Below are positions 1 through 11,969 of a DNA stretch of 64,000 bases, piece after piece. Within the stretch, counting starts at the first letter, position 1; each line of letters opens with the position of its first letter. Source of the DNA: Rotaria macrura (lineage: Eukaryota; Rotifera; Eurotatoria; Philodinida; Philodinidae); assembly GCA_900239685.1 (NCBI GenBank), contig OENT01000706.1, positions 9,895-73,894 of the forward strand, written 5' to 3'. The position numbers and the translations under genes were made by a program. The notes under the pieces are model-generated. The model saw only the letters and a program-made list of their open reading frames with translations, had not been told where the DNA came from and ran no database searches.

Positions 1-20
1 ATTAATTTCTTATTCTAAAT

Positions 21-85
21 TAGGGGTGGAAAGTTACCGTTACCGATCCGTTACGTTACCAGGTAACGGTAACTTCCCTCCCCTA
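21..85. mobile_element. 65-bp hAT-like mini-MITE
   Basis: A tiny palindromic element starts TAGGGGTGGAA and ends TTCCCTCCCCTA, and its arms also share the inverted motif GTTACCGTTACC / GGTAACGGTAAC. The 8 bases before it (TTCTAAAT) and after it (TTCTTAAT) agree at 7 of 8 positions, which fits an aged 8-bp target-site duplication of hAT type. It has no coding capacity. The terminal repeats and flanks are read directly from the sequence; the hAT assignment is inferred from duplication length and TAGGG-type ends. Confidence 0.6.
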
Positions 86-1582
86 TTCTTAATACAAACG
101 TATTCATTGAAGTTGACTTGAGCCTAATAAATATGCTATTAGAATATAGATTTTCATGTGAACAGATTGCATTAATACTAGTCAAAAATCAACAAGAAAA
201 ATTAATTCGATTGAGCTTGAAAAAACAAGTTAATTCCTTTTTCTGAGTTATGTAGTTTTTGAGAAGTTAAAATTTTATTTAATGGCAGATCTAATTTTTT
301 AGAAAAAGCAAAGCTAGTGGACATTTTGCCAAACTTTTCGGATACACTGCCTTTAATATTCAAAGAATATTTATTATCAATGATATATCTCTTTTTTCAC
401 AAGTTAGCATTTGTTACTTTCTCATTGTACATATGTCGAATAAATAAAACAACCGTTTTCGAACGATTGAATTGAACAAAAATGAATTGAAACGGATGTT
501 TGTTACAAAGACTGCTGAAAAATATAACTTTTTTAGGGGACATAATAGAAGACTCCCTTGTAACTTATAAGCGATAAGACAGAATAGAGAAGACCCCGGG
601 TCTTCAAATGTGTCGAGGGCTTTAACTTTCTGAATACGTTGCATTAGTAATTGAATAATCTGAATTTTAGTGTATCAACTGTTGAAAAGTTTTGACAAAG
701 TTTTTCGAGATTGCTTTCTTTCTTCGGAACATTTAAAGCCTAAAAGATGGTTGAAATTTTTGACTGGGACGGAAAGACAAGCATGAGTCAAAATAAACAT
801 TGACTCATATTCGTCATGGATTATATTTCTAGAAGGATGTATATTGATAGAAACAATAACTGTAACAACTGTCATTATTAATGATAAGTCTTAATTTTCT
901 TCCGACTAACATGTAGGCATGTTATTGTTAAGTATTTATTGAGCGAAAATGAAATTAATAATGAATGTAGTCCGTCGGATAAATTGAATATCGTCCCAGA
1001 AAAAATATTCTTTCTTTGATCGATAGGCATTTGCCAAGGAACATAACAAAACCGTAGTCTGTTTCTCAAAACAAAAGCATCTACTCGCAAAGAACGTCTA
1101 ATAAACGTGCAGTAATTTAATTTCTTGTGTTTTGACTTGTCTGGAAAAGATTAATATTAATTCAGTTCATGAAATTTCTTACTGTGTTGAATCATACAAA
1201 ATGCTGATCATCTTTGAGTTCATTCGCTTGTACAGTTGAAATCTGGACTGTAGCTTCCAGTATCTATCTTAATTATTGAGGATAGATGATCTCCAACGAC
1301 TATTAATCGGGAAGTAATACGATCACACCGTCAGTGGCCAATGACGAAACAATCAGATATTGCATCTTTGGAAAGTTTCTAGAGACATCACTCAAGAGCA
1401 ACAATCAACACGAATTCGTCGTTAGCCTACTGGCGTATGAGTATGTGTGAAGAAGCATTTTCTTTCTCTCATGTCTTCGTTAATCTGTTAAAAAGATAAA
1501 TCTCAGTATACGTAATACAGAATGATTAATTTTTTCTCGAATACTTTTGAATTTTAGATTGTAAAAAAAGTGTTCTAGTCGA
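86..1582. other. Intergenic, no gene seen
   Basis: AT-rich spacer before the ART-TPR gene. The only open frames are short (under about 80 codons) and show no family motifs or plausible splice continuation. The promoter of the downstream gene presumably lies here, but no specific element can be supported. Confidence 0.5.
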
Positions 1583-4500
1583 ATGGCAAATATCGAAATG
1601 ATTGTATGGGCTGATGCAAATGCAAGTACAACGACTCAAGCACGTTTGCGTACTATATGGTCGAATGTGAGCGTGTTCGATAACTTGGACACTTGCATTT
1701 TACACATTATATCTAATTCTGTGAGAGACGACAGTGTGCTACTGATTGTTTCTGGTTCTTTCGGGCTATCTTTAGCTCCAAGTCTTGAATGTTTTCCACA
1801 AATACATGCTGTTTATATCTATTGCATGAACACTAAGAAAGTTATCGATTGGGCTAAACAATACGATAAGATTGGTTGTCATCGAGTGTTCGATCAAGAG
1901 AGTGATTTGCTTACACAAATAATATCTGATCTCAACAATAAACAGCATCAGGTAACACTAGTTTCCGATTTTGAAGGATGTTAAGCCAACTAAATAATAA
2001 TTATAAGGGGTTTCCTAATTCGAAATTGATATCACTGCAAGAAAATAAATATATAGACAATTTGCTGTATCATAGTTTTATGGAAATCATCTGGTTTTGA
2101 TCAGAAACCGAAGAATAGACACTATAGGATTATATTTTTTTGTACTAGTTTTTCTGTTTCTCTGAAGGATTTTTTCCTGTGAAATAGTCTTAAAGTGAAA
2201 ACTTAGAGTAAGACTAAGAAGAGTTTCTCCATGTCCCTTTAATCCAACACATATATTACAGAATATTCAAAAAAAAAATAATGACGGTAAAACTTGTAAC
2301 ATACGACTAAGCTCTAACTCTCTCGATCGAATTCAATAGGAATAGACTCGAATAACTCGCGTTTTTAACATGCTTTTGGTCTTGACAGATTTCCATTCAA
2401 ATCAAGATATTCCTATTGGTTCGCTCCATTCTACTGATCCGTTATCGTTGTTCACTTTTTCTTCTCTGTGTTTTTGTTTCTCTAGCTAACGCTGAAGTCG
2501 TGTGCACCTGATTTGGTAAGGTACTGAGATGAGATAATAGTTTAAGATAATTGAATTGATTTCATAATAAACTAGATTCAATTTGACAAAAACAAATTTT
2601 TCCTACGATATTCAAATCATAGAAAACACATTGTAGATGAAAACATATTATTTTAAGTGGGAATATAGCACATTGAAATGAATAGAAACGATACTGAGTA
2701 AATATTCTACAAGATATGCCGTCGGTTGCTTTCGAACGGAATGAAGTGATACTTGTTAATATGAAGTAGGACTGTATTTATCTATACATAGGATGGAACT
2801 TCGTTCTTCAATAGATTTACTTTTGTGTTGAGGAATATACGGATTTACAATATGTTGATAATTATTCCAATATCAATAAACAATTTAATTGTAGTATAGA
2901 ACTAGATTTTGACTAAAATCAATTTGTCAGCCTATCGATTAATAGAGTAGGTCCTCTATTAAGAAGAACAACCATATTCATGAAGATTTCTCTTTGAATT
3001 AAAATTTTCTATAGATGAAAAAGTCGAATTCTAAAAATAATTGCTCGATTTATGAAAGAATGTTTGATTCCATTCTTTGATTTTAGGAACTCGCACCAAT
3101 TGCTGTTTCGAATCGAATTATATCAACCGAACAAGAAAATGTTTCAGGTATTGGTATGTTTATGGGCACCGAACGGAATAGATCAACGCGTGATCTAACG
3201 GAAGAAAGCGTATCTTTTATTTGGTATCAAGTTCTGGCTGATATTCTTGTACGCATGCCACTCTTACCTACAGCACGTGAAGAAATGTGTGAAGAATGGC
3301 GTCAAGCATGTAAAAATGAAAGAGATGAAATGCAAATTATAGAATTCTGCCGTGATTATGAATCACATAAGGCACTGTATTGGTACACAAGACAAACACA
3401 ACTGTATGTACTTCTCAATCAAGCATTACGAACAGAAAACATTGACAAAATTTACAAGTTTCGACTTTTTATTGTTGATTTACATCGACAACTGAGTGAA
3501 TTATTTCAAAATTCTATTCCAATCAACAGTGTAATGATAGTTTATCGTGGTCAATTCATGACAATTCGTGAAGTGGAAAATTTGCGCAACAGTCATCATG
3601 GTCTCATTTCGATGAATAGTTTTATTTCAACATCCGTCAATAAGGAAGTGACTAGCAACTTTCTCGAAATATCAAATATCGAAACACAGAAGAGAACAGT
3701 TAAAGTACTGTTCAAGATGACTATCAAAGCTGACATAGCACGACAAACAGATAAACCTTTTGCGGATATTCGAAATTTCAGTTCCTTTCCGAAAGAAGAA
3801 GAAATTCTATTGAACATGGGTACTATATTTCGCATTGACGAAATCGAACAATCAGCGTCGGATTTCTTTTACTTTGGATTAACTATGTGTGCAGGCAATA
3901 CAGATCCTCAGGTAAGACATATTAATCAAAACTGCATCCAAACTTGCTTTATAACTGTTGTCTTTTTTTGCAAATACACATTATGTTTATAATTGAATGC
4001 GAAATCTGACAGTAAAAAAACGTAGAACCTGTAATGATTCTCACATTGTAACCTTATGAGATAGTTGAATGATGAGCGAACATAAAAATAAATTCATTTG
4101 TTAACTTTAATAGATGGTTATATTTTTCTCATTTTATAGCTTCGATCCTTGTACGACTATGCAAAACAAGAAATATCATGTGCCAAGAATATGAACTATT
4201 CGACGTATGGAAAATTCCTTGCCCTTATGTCTAACTTTCAGAGTTCGATTGCTTACTATCAACATATTTTATCACAAGTACCTTATCCATTAAATCTGAA
4301 TGACAACGATTTAGCAACGATTCATAATGATTTTGCATATGCATATCGTGACTCTGGTAATACTGAAGAAGCATTGAAGCATTATGAAAAAGCACTTGAA
4401 TTAAGAAAAATGCAACTTCCTGCTCATGAAGAAGAATTGGCAACTACTTACAGTGATTATGGATGGTTACTCATGAATATGGGTAATCTACAGAAGGCAC

Positions 4501-5138
4501 TCGATTATCATCAAAAAGCATTGGAAATTCGCCAGAGACTACTAGGTGATAACAATGCGGATACTGCCATGTCCTATAATTGCCTTGGTCTTGCTGCTGC
4601 TTACACAGGAGATCTTGATCTAGCACTTATTAGTCTCCAGGAGGCATTGAATATTCGAAAACGTTGTTTATCCACATATCATCCTTATACGGCCATGTCC
4701 TATTCATCATTGGGAAGTTATTATGAATTGCTCACTAGCAACTTTCAGAACAAAAACAATCATGACAAGGCTAGTGAATGTCGATCTCAAGCATTATATA
4801 TGCATACGGAAGCTCTTTTAATTTACAAAAGATCAGTACCTCCCTCACATGGAGCTCTTGGGAACAGCTACGCATCCGTAGGAAAAATCTATATCGATCA
4901 GCAACAATGGCAAAAAGCCATCGAACATTTGACTGTATGTGCAACCATCCGACGTCAAACAGGTAGCGATGGACTTGCATACACACTCAAACTATTGGGA
5001 CAAGCCTATTCAAGTTTACGGGATTATCAACGAGCACTAGCTTCTTATGAAGAAGCTTTAGTTATCGCACAAAAATATCAAGATAAAAATTTAGCACAAC
5101 AGCTCATGATAACTGTCGAAAGATATAAAAAGAAATGA
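1583..5138 (+). CDS. ADP-ribosyltransferase with C-terminal TPR repeats
   Basis: Four exons join in phase 0: 1583-1951, 2486-2515, 3087-3911 and 4140-5138, all with GT..AG introns, giving about 740 residues. Residues 1-123 form a compact alpha/beta domain I cannot name. Residues about 157-400 are an ADP-ribosyltransferase of the arginine-specific (RT6/ART) class: the R of YRGQ near 287, the STS motif near 314-316 and the E-x-E pair in KEEEIL near 370-372 form the expected R-S-E set, so it should transfer ADP-ribose from NAD to protein arginines. Residues about 430-730 are 42-residue kinesin-light-chain-type TPRs, likely for target binding. No signal peptide or membrane segment is visible, so the protein is probably cytosolic. 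The 30-nt second exon is small but keeps the frame. The start is the first ATG of exon 1. The catalytic set looks complete, so activity is likely; the substrate is unknown. Confidence 0.88.
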
Positions 5139-6859
5139 TTCTAAATTAAGTTATCAATACTAAACAATTATGAATTCGACGGCGTTCATTCTCATCTATC
5201 ATACATATTTGGTTATCTTTCTTTCTTGTGGATATTTGAACGTGGGAATATTGCTGCAAAAAATACAGACCGATAATCCTATGCGTTTTAACTGAACTTT
5301 TCTTTGTTTTCTATATATAAACACTGTATGCGGGTCCTAGTAATTGCGTTCATGATTACTATCGAACAATGATTTTGGAAGCAACATTGCACCTGAATTC
5401 AACATGCACGTTTTGTTCCAACACTTCTATTTATGTATGTCGAAATATCTTGAAAGTCACTTCACTAAAGAAGAGAAAAATTAGAAGTACATCTGGCACC
5501 TCTTAAGGCAGCTTTCGGTTTTCTCTTACAACTGAAATGCAATGATCGAGATCTATATGAACATGAAAAAATGAATAATCCAAGGAAGAGGCCATGTTGA
5601 TATCGAAAGAAGTTCCCATTTAATGCAGAGATCATCAGGGAAGTTATAGTCGTAGGTGATAATATGGATATCTATTTTGTCACTAATTATGGTGTGTATA
5701 TTCGACTGTCATCAAAAATCGAAGGAACTAAGTAAATCCTAACTTTATTATAGTGGTTTGTCATAATAGTTACTTCATCACTGCCATTGTCTCTAATTCA
5801 TGTGGAGTTTAACTGGATCCAGACGAGGGACAGTGTAATGGAAACTTGGAAAGGACAATCGAGTGACTCGCGTCAGTGGCAAGGTCCGAATTTTCCATCA
5901 CAAAATGATTGAGAGGTAATACATAATTAAAAAGATTCAAGAGACAACTCATTCTAAATATTTTCATAGAAAGTTCTCTCATAATCAAAAACCAGAAATC
6001 GCCATCCTATTTGTTTTTATCATTAAAAATTACCCAATAAGAATTCGGACTTCGGATGCTCAATGAATTCAATTAAAATGAAAAATCAACATCATATAGA
6101 AGTAACTTAACATAATCATTATCTCTTTGTTTCAACAAGTCTACTGTACACTTTTCTCTCTAATAAAAATCCGAACCATCTGTCATGAATGTCTCGTTTC
6201 GGGAGTAGCATTCGGATAAACATGAACAATGTGATTATGTGAATCCAGAAGACCACGGCTAACAAGTTACCGTAATCCATCAAGATAAGATCTACTTTCG
6301 AAAAATCGTACAAAATGGCGCAGACTTCTTATTAATTATTAACAGAATACTGATCGAATCGAGTGTCTTTCTGTTATGCCATTTCCACGAATTTTCATTG
6401 AATCATGACTGTCATGCATACCCTCACTATGAACGTCGTTTCCAAATAAAAATATTCTCCATGTATATCATAGATTTGGTTCTATTTGATTCTGGCAATA
6501 CCGATCATCTCAATCTGATAATTTATGAAAAATATATGATGGTGTCGATGTTCCTCTCGGTTTGCTACTATTTGATAACATTCTCATATCGGATAAATGA
6601 AGTAAGATGTGGAAACTGAAAATCTTATAACAAAAGTATATCAGTTATTTTAAAGTTCAGATTCAAGGTAACTACGTAGAATAATTTCTCAGGATTATAG
6701 AAATCGATTTCAAATACTACATACTTATAATTATCACAAATCAATAAAGTGAACATCCGAATAATGATTTGGATTTGTGAAAAAGGGAAAAACTTATTGA
6801 TCGTTAAATATATATATATTATACTCGAGTTTGAAATAATAGAAAATTAAAGTTTTATC
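5139..6859. other. Intergenic between ART-TPR and macro-PARP genes
   Basis: Spacer between two convergent genes. It holds only short spurious open frames, and I see no RNA gene, repeat array or conserved coding remnant. Confidence 0.45.
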
Positions 6860-8785
6860 TTAATTATACGTAATTAAATATTCCGCATAGGCTTGAGCAT
6901 CATGATAAGTAACGTAAATATGCTTTCCATCGGTTGTTGAATCGTATCCAACAGGTCGAGTTTTCATCGTACTATTTCCAATAGTCGTTTTTCCTACGAG
7001 AACACGAGCAACAAACATGCATCGTTCTCCGTTGGATTCTGTTTTCGAAAAACCATTACTATAAGCTGCACTAGAAGAAAAATAAACTCCAACACCATAG
7101 GCTGTGCCTAAAAGAAACATAAGTTTGGTTTCAAGATAGTCTAAGAAAGACAAAAATACCATTGGCACCAGCAAAACTTCTATTAAAACAATCTTCGATA
7201 ATAGACTTTGCTGCACTTTCAGGACAACCGTGATATAAAATTTTTTCAGTATTTTTATGTAATCGTTTTTCAAAATCGCTCAAATGTGCTAAATACTGTA
7301 AATACCATCGTTCATTTTGAATTCGTTCGATTTTAACTATGCTGTGATATTTATGTTTCATTGTCTCATTAAAATTATGGACAATCGATGTATATTCAGT
7401 TGAATTTTTTGGTACCTCGACTCTTGCTCTATTTCCTTTTGTCGTTATCCATGTTTTAGGTAATTGACCATCGACAGGTTGTTCATTCGATGATAAAATT
7501 TGCTTACAAAATTCATCGAAAACATTTTGTTGAGAAGGATAAATGACAAATTTTATTGTCCATGGTAATTTTCTATTCTGCATTTGTTGTTTCATCTCTT
7601 GAACCATTGTTTTCACAACAATATCAACAGAACAAGCATGTTCACCACAACCGATTGCAGGAAATGCAATCGAAGTAAAGCCATGGGAATTAACATTTTG
7701 AATAACATTCCAAATAAGATCAACAATTGATTGTTCGAGTGTTTCAGGTTCTCTATTAGGTTCCCATTTAAAAAAGAATACTCTTTTACAAGGTAATCGA
7801 CCCGGTGGAGTAGATATGATTAATGCATTAGGATTAGCTACCAGAGATTCGTTATAAGCAATTTCCACATCATTACCTCCAGCATCTATCAAAGCCAATC
7901 TCAAGTTTTCAGATGATGAACTTCCAATAATCGCATCAACCTATTGTTGAGAAAGATATAATAAAAGTAATCATAAAAATAGTTTGAACTAATTAATATG
8001 ATTACTTCTTGTTTTGTAATATCTCCTTTTACAGCTTCTATTTTTCCTTGTCCTAATGACACTGATACTGATTTGTCTGTTGAAAAATGTTCATTTTGGT
8101 CGAGTAAATCAATTTGTCTTAGAAATTCATTATAAATATCTTGTCTATCAGGATGAATAACAAACAAAACATCGATGGGATCTTGAGTTACTTGTCGTTG
8201 AACCTGCTTAACGTATGTTTCAGCAACAAGATTAATTGGACATCCAGATTCACCGCAACCGATAGCTGGAAATGCGATACTTTTATAACCATCATTCATG
8301 GTTTTTTCTATTACATCTGAAACCAATTGCTGGATCGATTGACAAAGAACATCAGGATTCGGGTCTGGCTGCCATTGAACAAAGTAAACTGCTTTTGATG
8401 CAAGTTTACCGCTTGCAGTCATACTGAAGAGACGCTCTTTTGAATTTCCTTGGAATTTTGCATGAAACGATTTGTCGAACCCTTTTCCACCCGCTTCAAT
8501 AGCACTCTGAAGTAAAAATTTTGACCATGTACATACGACAACAACATCCGTCTAAACAAAGAATCAAAGTATAAAAACATGCTTCTTCTTTTTTTGTTGT
8601 ACAATTGCAAAACTGCTTACTTTTTCTTTTAATAGATTGCCTTGAATAACATTCAGACATTTCCTCAAGTCTGCCCCTTTAATCAATGGCTACAAGAGAA
8701 AAGAAAAAATAGACATGCTTGAAATAAATTGAACGAAATACAAATCAACTTGACAAGTTTTCTTCAAATGATTACTCTTCGTCAT
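6860..8785 (-). CDS. Macrodomain-macrodomain-PARP protein (PARP14/15-like)
   Basis: Minus-strand exons 8689-8621, 8551-8006, 7940-7160 and 7107-6860 join in frame across GT..AG introns of 69, 65 and 52 nt and give about 547 residues. Two macrodomains are marked by AFPAIGCGE loops. The C-terminal third is a PARP catalytic domain with YHGCPESA, a GVGVYFSSSAAYS stretch and a QAYAEYLITY end. Aligning the last strand by eye gives an H-Y-I triad, the pattern of mono-ADP-ribosyltransferases and not of poly-ADP-ribose makers. The usual VNSAN-type ADP-ribose-binding motif is replaced by IIGSSSS in the second macrodomain and is not recognisable in the first, so reader activity may be altered. The exon at 8689 has no Met; an upstream ATG at 8785 (MTKSNHLKKTCQ) could join through a weak GTTGAT donor, so the N-terminus is tentative. 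Vertebrate PARP14 is much larger, so this is a compact relative. Confidence 0.8.
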
Positions 8786-11700
8786 CTTTTCTAGTGAAGT
8801 ATACGATTTCGAAGCTGATCATGAGTGTAAGCCTAGAAAAGAATGTTGCGACTACTTTTTCTTTCATTCACTGAAATCCTAGCAATTATCAGTGAAAGAA
8901 GAGAATACGATTTCATACTATGAACATTGATAATTCTCTAGATTCTTTTGACTACCTGAAAAGTCGCGTAAATATAGAGAATATTTCAAGCATTCCGAAT
9001 TTTCATAGATTTAAACTTGTCGGACTCTTGCAAATTTGATTAGTTAAACAGTTGAAGTATCTAGAGATTAGCATCAATTATTCGATGTTACTCGCATTAT
9101 TTATCTTGCATAGTTAAAAATACGACGAATGTAAATTAGCATATAATAAATCCTATTTAAAGAGTTGCGTGCTAATTAAATAGTATCTGAGATCAACGGT
9201 AGAAATCTGATGGATATTTGTCACGGATTTCAACACTAGGCATCTGATTGTCATTACATTATCCAGATCCTTTCATGACCTCATCAACATTACAAAAATG
9301 CATTCTAGCATCCGATAGAATCTGTTTATAAAAATAATATGCCTGAGTATACTGAAATATAAAAATTAGTACGAATAAATTTTTAGTGCTCGATGTCTTG
9401 TCATTATGACCGTGATAGAAAATTCAAAACGCAACATCAAGAATCTTTCATGTCACTCAGTATCTATGGCGAAAATTTTGATTGATATTAATCTTGACAT
9501 TTATGCTGCACATTTGTATCACGGAATTGGGAAATGAAGCATTGAATAATCGTAAACATGAAATGGAGCAAAACTAAACACTTTAAAGCAGAGTAATCCT
9601 AATTATTTATTATCCTGCTGAAGCATCACTAGAGCTCGCATGAACATTGACTACTATCTTCAATTAACAATGATTATAGCGAGTATTTGATTTTTTTCGC
9701 TGCAGACTGAAGCGAAATTTTAATTTAAAAAGAAATGTGAAAACTTCGGACTTAAGTCCGAGAGTTATGTGTACTTCAAAAAGTGAATGAGACAAATCAA
9801 TCATTCTAGAATGTGTGCATCGAAGAAGTATCGTGGAAAACCTTTTTGGGAAACCCCAAAACTAGTGGTCATCTGAGACATATCTAGGCATTTGGTTTCT
9901 GGATGCAGCTTCTGTGCCTTTTAAGACTTTTTCAGGCGATGTTTTGTTAGAAAGTTACGATTTGGTTCAAAACTAATATCAGATTCGGAATCAGCGTTAA
10001 AAACTGAATCGATTTACATACGTTGTGGATAATTCAGAGAAAACATTTTTGTTTTGAAAAACTCCCTGTACCCCACCTCAGGAATTGTTTGGTGAAAAAT
10101 GACAATTTTTTCGATAACTCAAGCATTTCTTGCCGGATCCTTCTCATCTTCAAACTCGACCGAGATATTTATCAGACAATTTTGTGTACAAAATTTCAGC
10201 TCAATCGAATGTATTTGTAAAGAGTTATCGTGTAAACGGACGGACACACTTACCGATTCTAGAGTGTACTCACTGTTTGAGTATACAAAAAAAATGATAT
10301 TTCGTGGTAAGAATCCTATATAGAAGTTGAACATCAAAAACTATAAACTACTATCAATTTTTATTCACAGCAAGAATTCAGTTTGAGAGAAACTAGAAGA
10401 GTCTAAAAAGCTTATCCAATCTTTTTCAGTGTTCTATTCGGTGTTCTTGTTTGTGCTCAAGTGCAGCCTAAGATCATCCATACTTAGTTATGATAGGCTA
10501 TTAGTAGTTGGAAATGAGTAAGCATGTTTGTGACACAGAAAATCGTGTACTTGAGCATTCTGAATGACAATATTAACAGAACTAATATCAATATCTTCAC
10601 ATTTGGCAAACATTTTGTTGCACAATTCGTAAGTAGTTGTTCTTAGTCATTAAGAACTAACTGAGAGAGAGAAATTAATCATCAGCTAAATTGTTGCTAC
10701 CACGAACTAGAGCACAAATTATTTTAGTTATTACGCTGTAATATGGATTTAGATTGATTAGACAGGTCGTTGTGGGTAATACAACGCAGCGGAACAACTT
10801 TGCAACGTTTCACAATGTCCGATATTTCCATATTAGAGGTCGACTTCATAAAATCCGTTGTAAGAACATGGCTAGCATTATGCTAGTGCGAGGTTCGGGC
10901 GTGGTTTGAGAATAAGCGTGTGTGGTTTGGTGTTTTTACCTGTACACGTGTGATGGGTGTATGTACTTGATGAAGATTTCTGTGTTACAAACAGTTTTAA
11001 CCAGCCTAACTCATACGAGATTCCTTCTTTGTCCTCAAGTTACAACCACAGTTGCATCTAATTAAATCTATAACAACATTCTGCGACGTCACATCTACAC
11101 CTTAAACTACACAACGACGTGATAGATATGAATATAATTAATAATCTCAATAGGAAACCGAGGGACTATGAAGGTTTTTTAATTACAATAATAGATTCGT
11201 ACAAGCATAGTTTTTTAATATACTTTAAAGCCGTTCGAATGACATTTGTCCAAATAAGTTAACAATATTATTAGAACGTTGAAATAAATGCAAACAAAGC
11301 AGGTTCTAATAGCTGCTGTTTGAGTCTCAAAGTTGATGATTGTGAAATTCCTTGTCATAAATTAACTTATATGAATAAACGACGGGTAATTTCATATGAT
11401 GTTAAATAAAATGGGAAAAATCCACTTGCACTCATAGAAGTCAAAATAGACAGTATCGGTAGCAAGAAGGACAAGGAGAGGAAAAATTAGACGTGTACAG
11501 ACCAAAAAGTAAAGAAATCGAATGAGAGGAAAGAAAAAGTACACTGATAACGTTGCCTGATAAGAAAGGTATGTTTGGATAAAAATACCACGTGCTAAAT
11601 TTTCTTCACCGTTTAACATTCTGCACGGTAGATGTGTTTGGATGGTTTATACCCATGTGAAATAGTTGGTTTCATTACTTATGAATAATACTACTTGCAT

Positions 11701-11969
11701 TCAAGATCTTCTTCATGTTTATAGATATTTTAAGCTCAAGATTGTATTTTTATTAGCTTCAATTCTATATTGACAGTAATAAAATGTTTTACTTAGTTCG
11801 ATGATCTAATTAGGACGCATCAAAGAAATACTAAATTAATAAATAGAAATAATATTTTGATGAGAAACGAAAGATCAATTAATAGATGAAATGAAAATTT
11901 ATCACGCGTCATTTATCTCATGCAGACATTCTATTCCAAACTCTTCTATTCTAACAGATATCCAACAAA
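8786..11969. other. Intergenic, no gene seen
   Basis: A 3.2-kb spacer, AT-rich, with only short chance open frames. It contains a perfect 14-bp palindrome (CGGACTTAAGTCCG) near 9748 and a non-coding stretch near 9950-10260 that looks like a diffuse repeat because of stem-forming words. No coding homology was recognised. Confidence 0.4.

Noticed and set aside
10855..10915. CTAGCATTATGCTAG palindrome followed by GAGGTTCGGG as a tRNA candidate
   Set aside because: No acceptor or T stem can be formed and the B box is incomplete.
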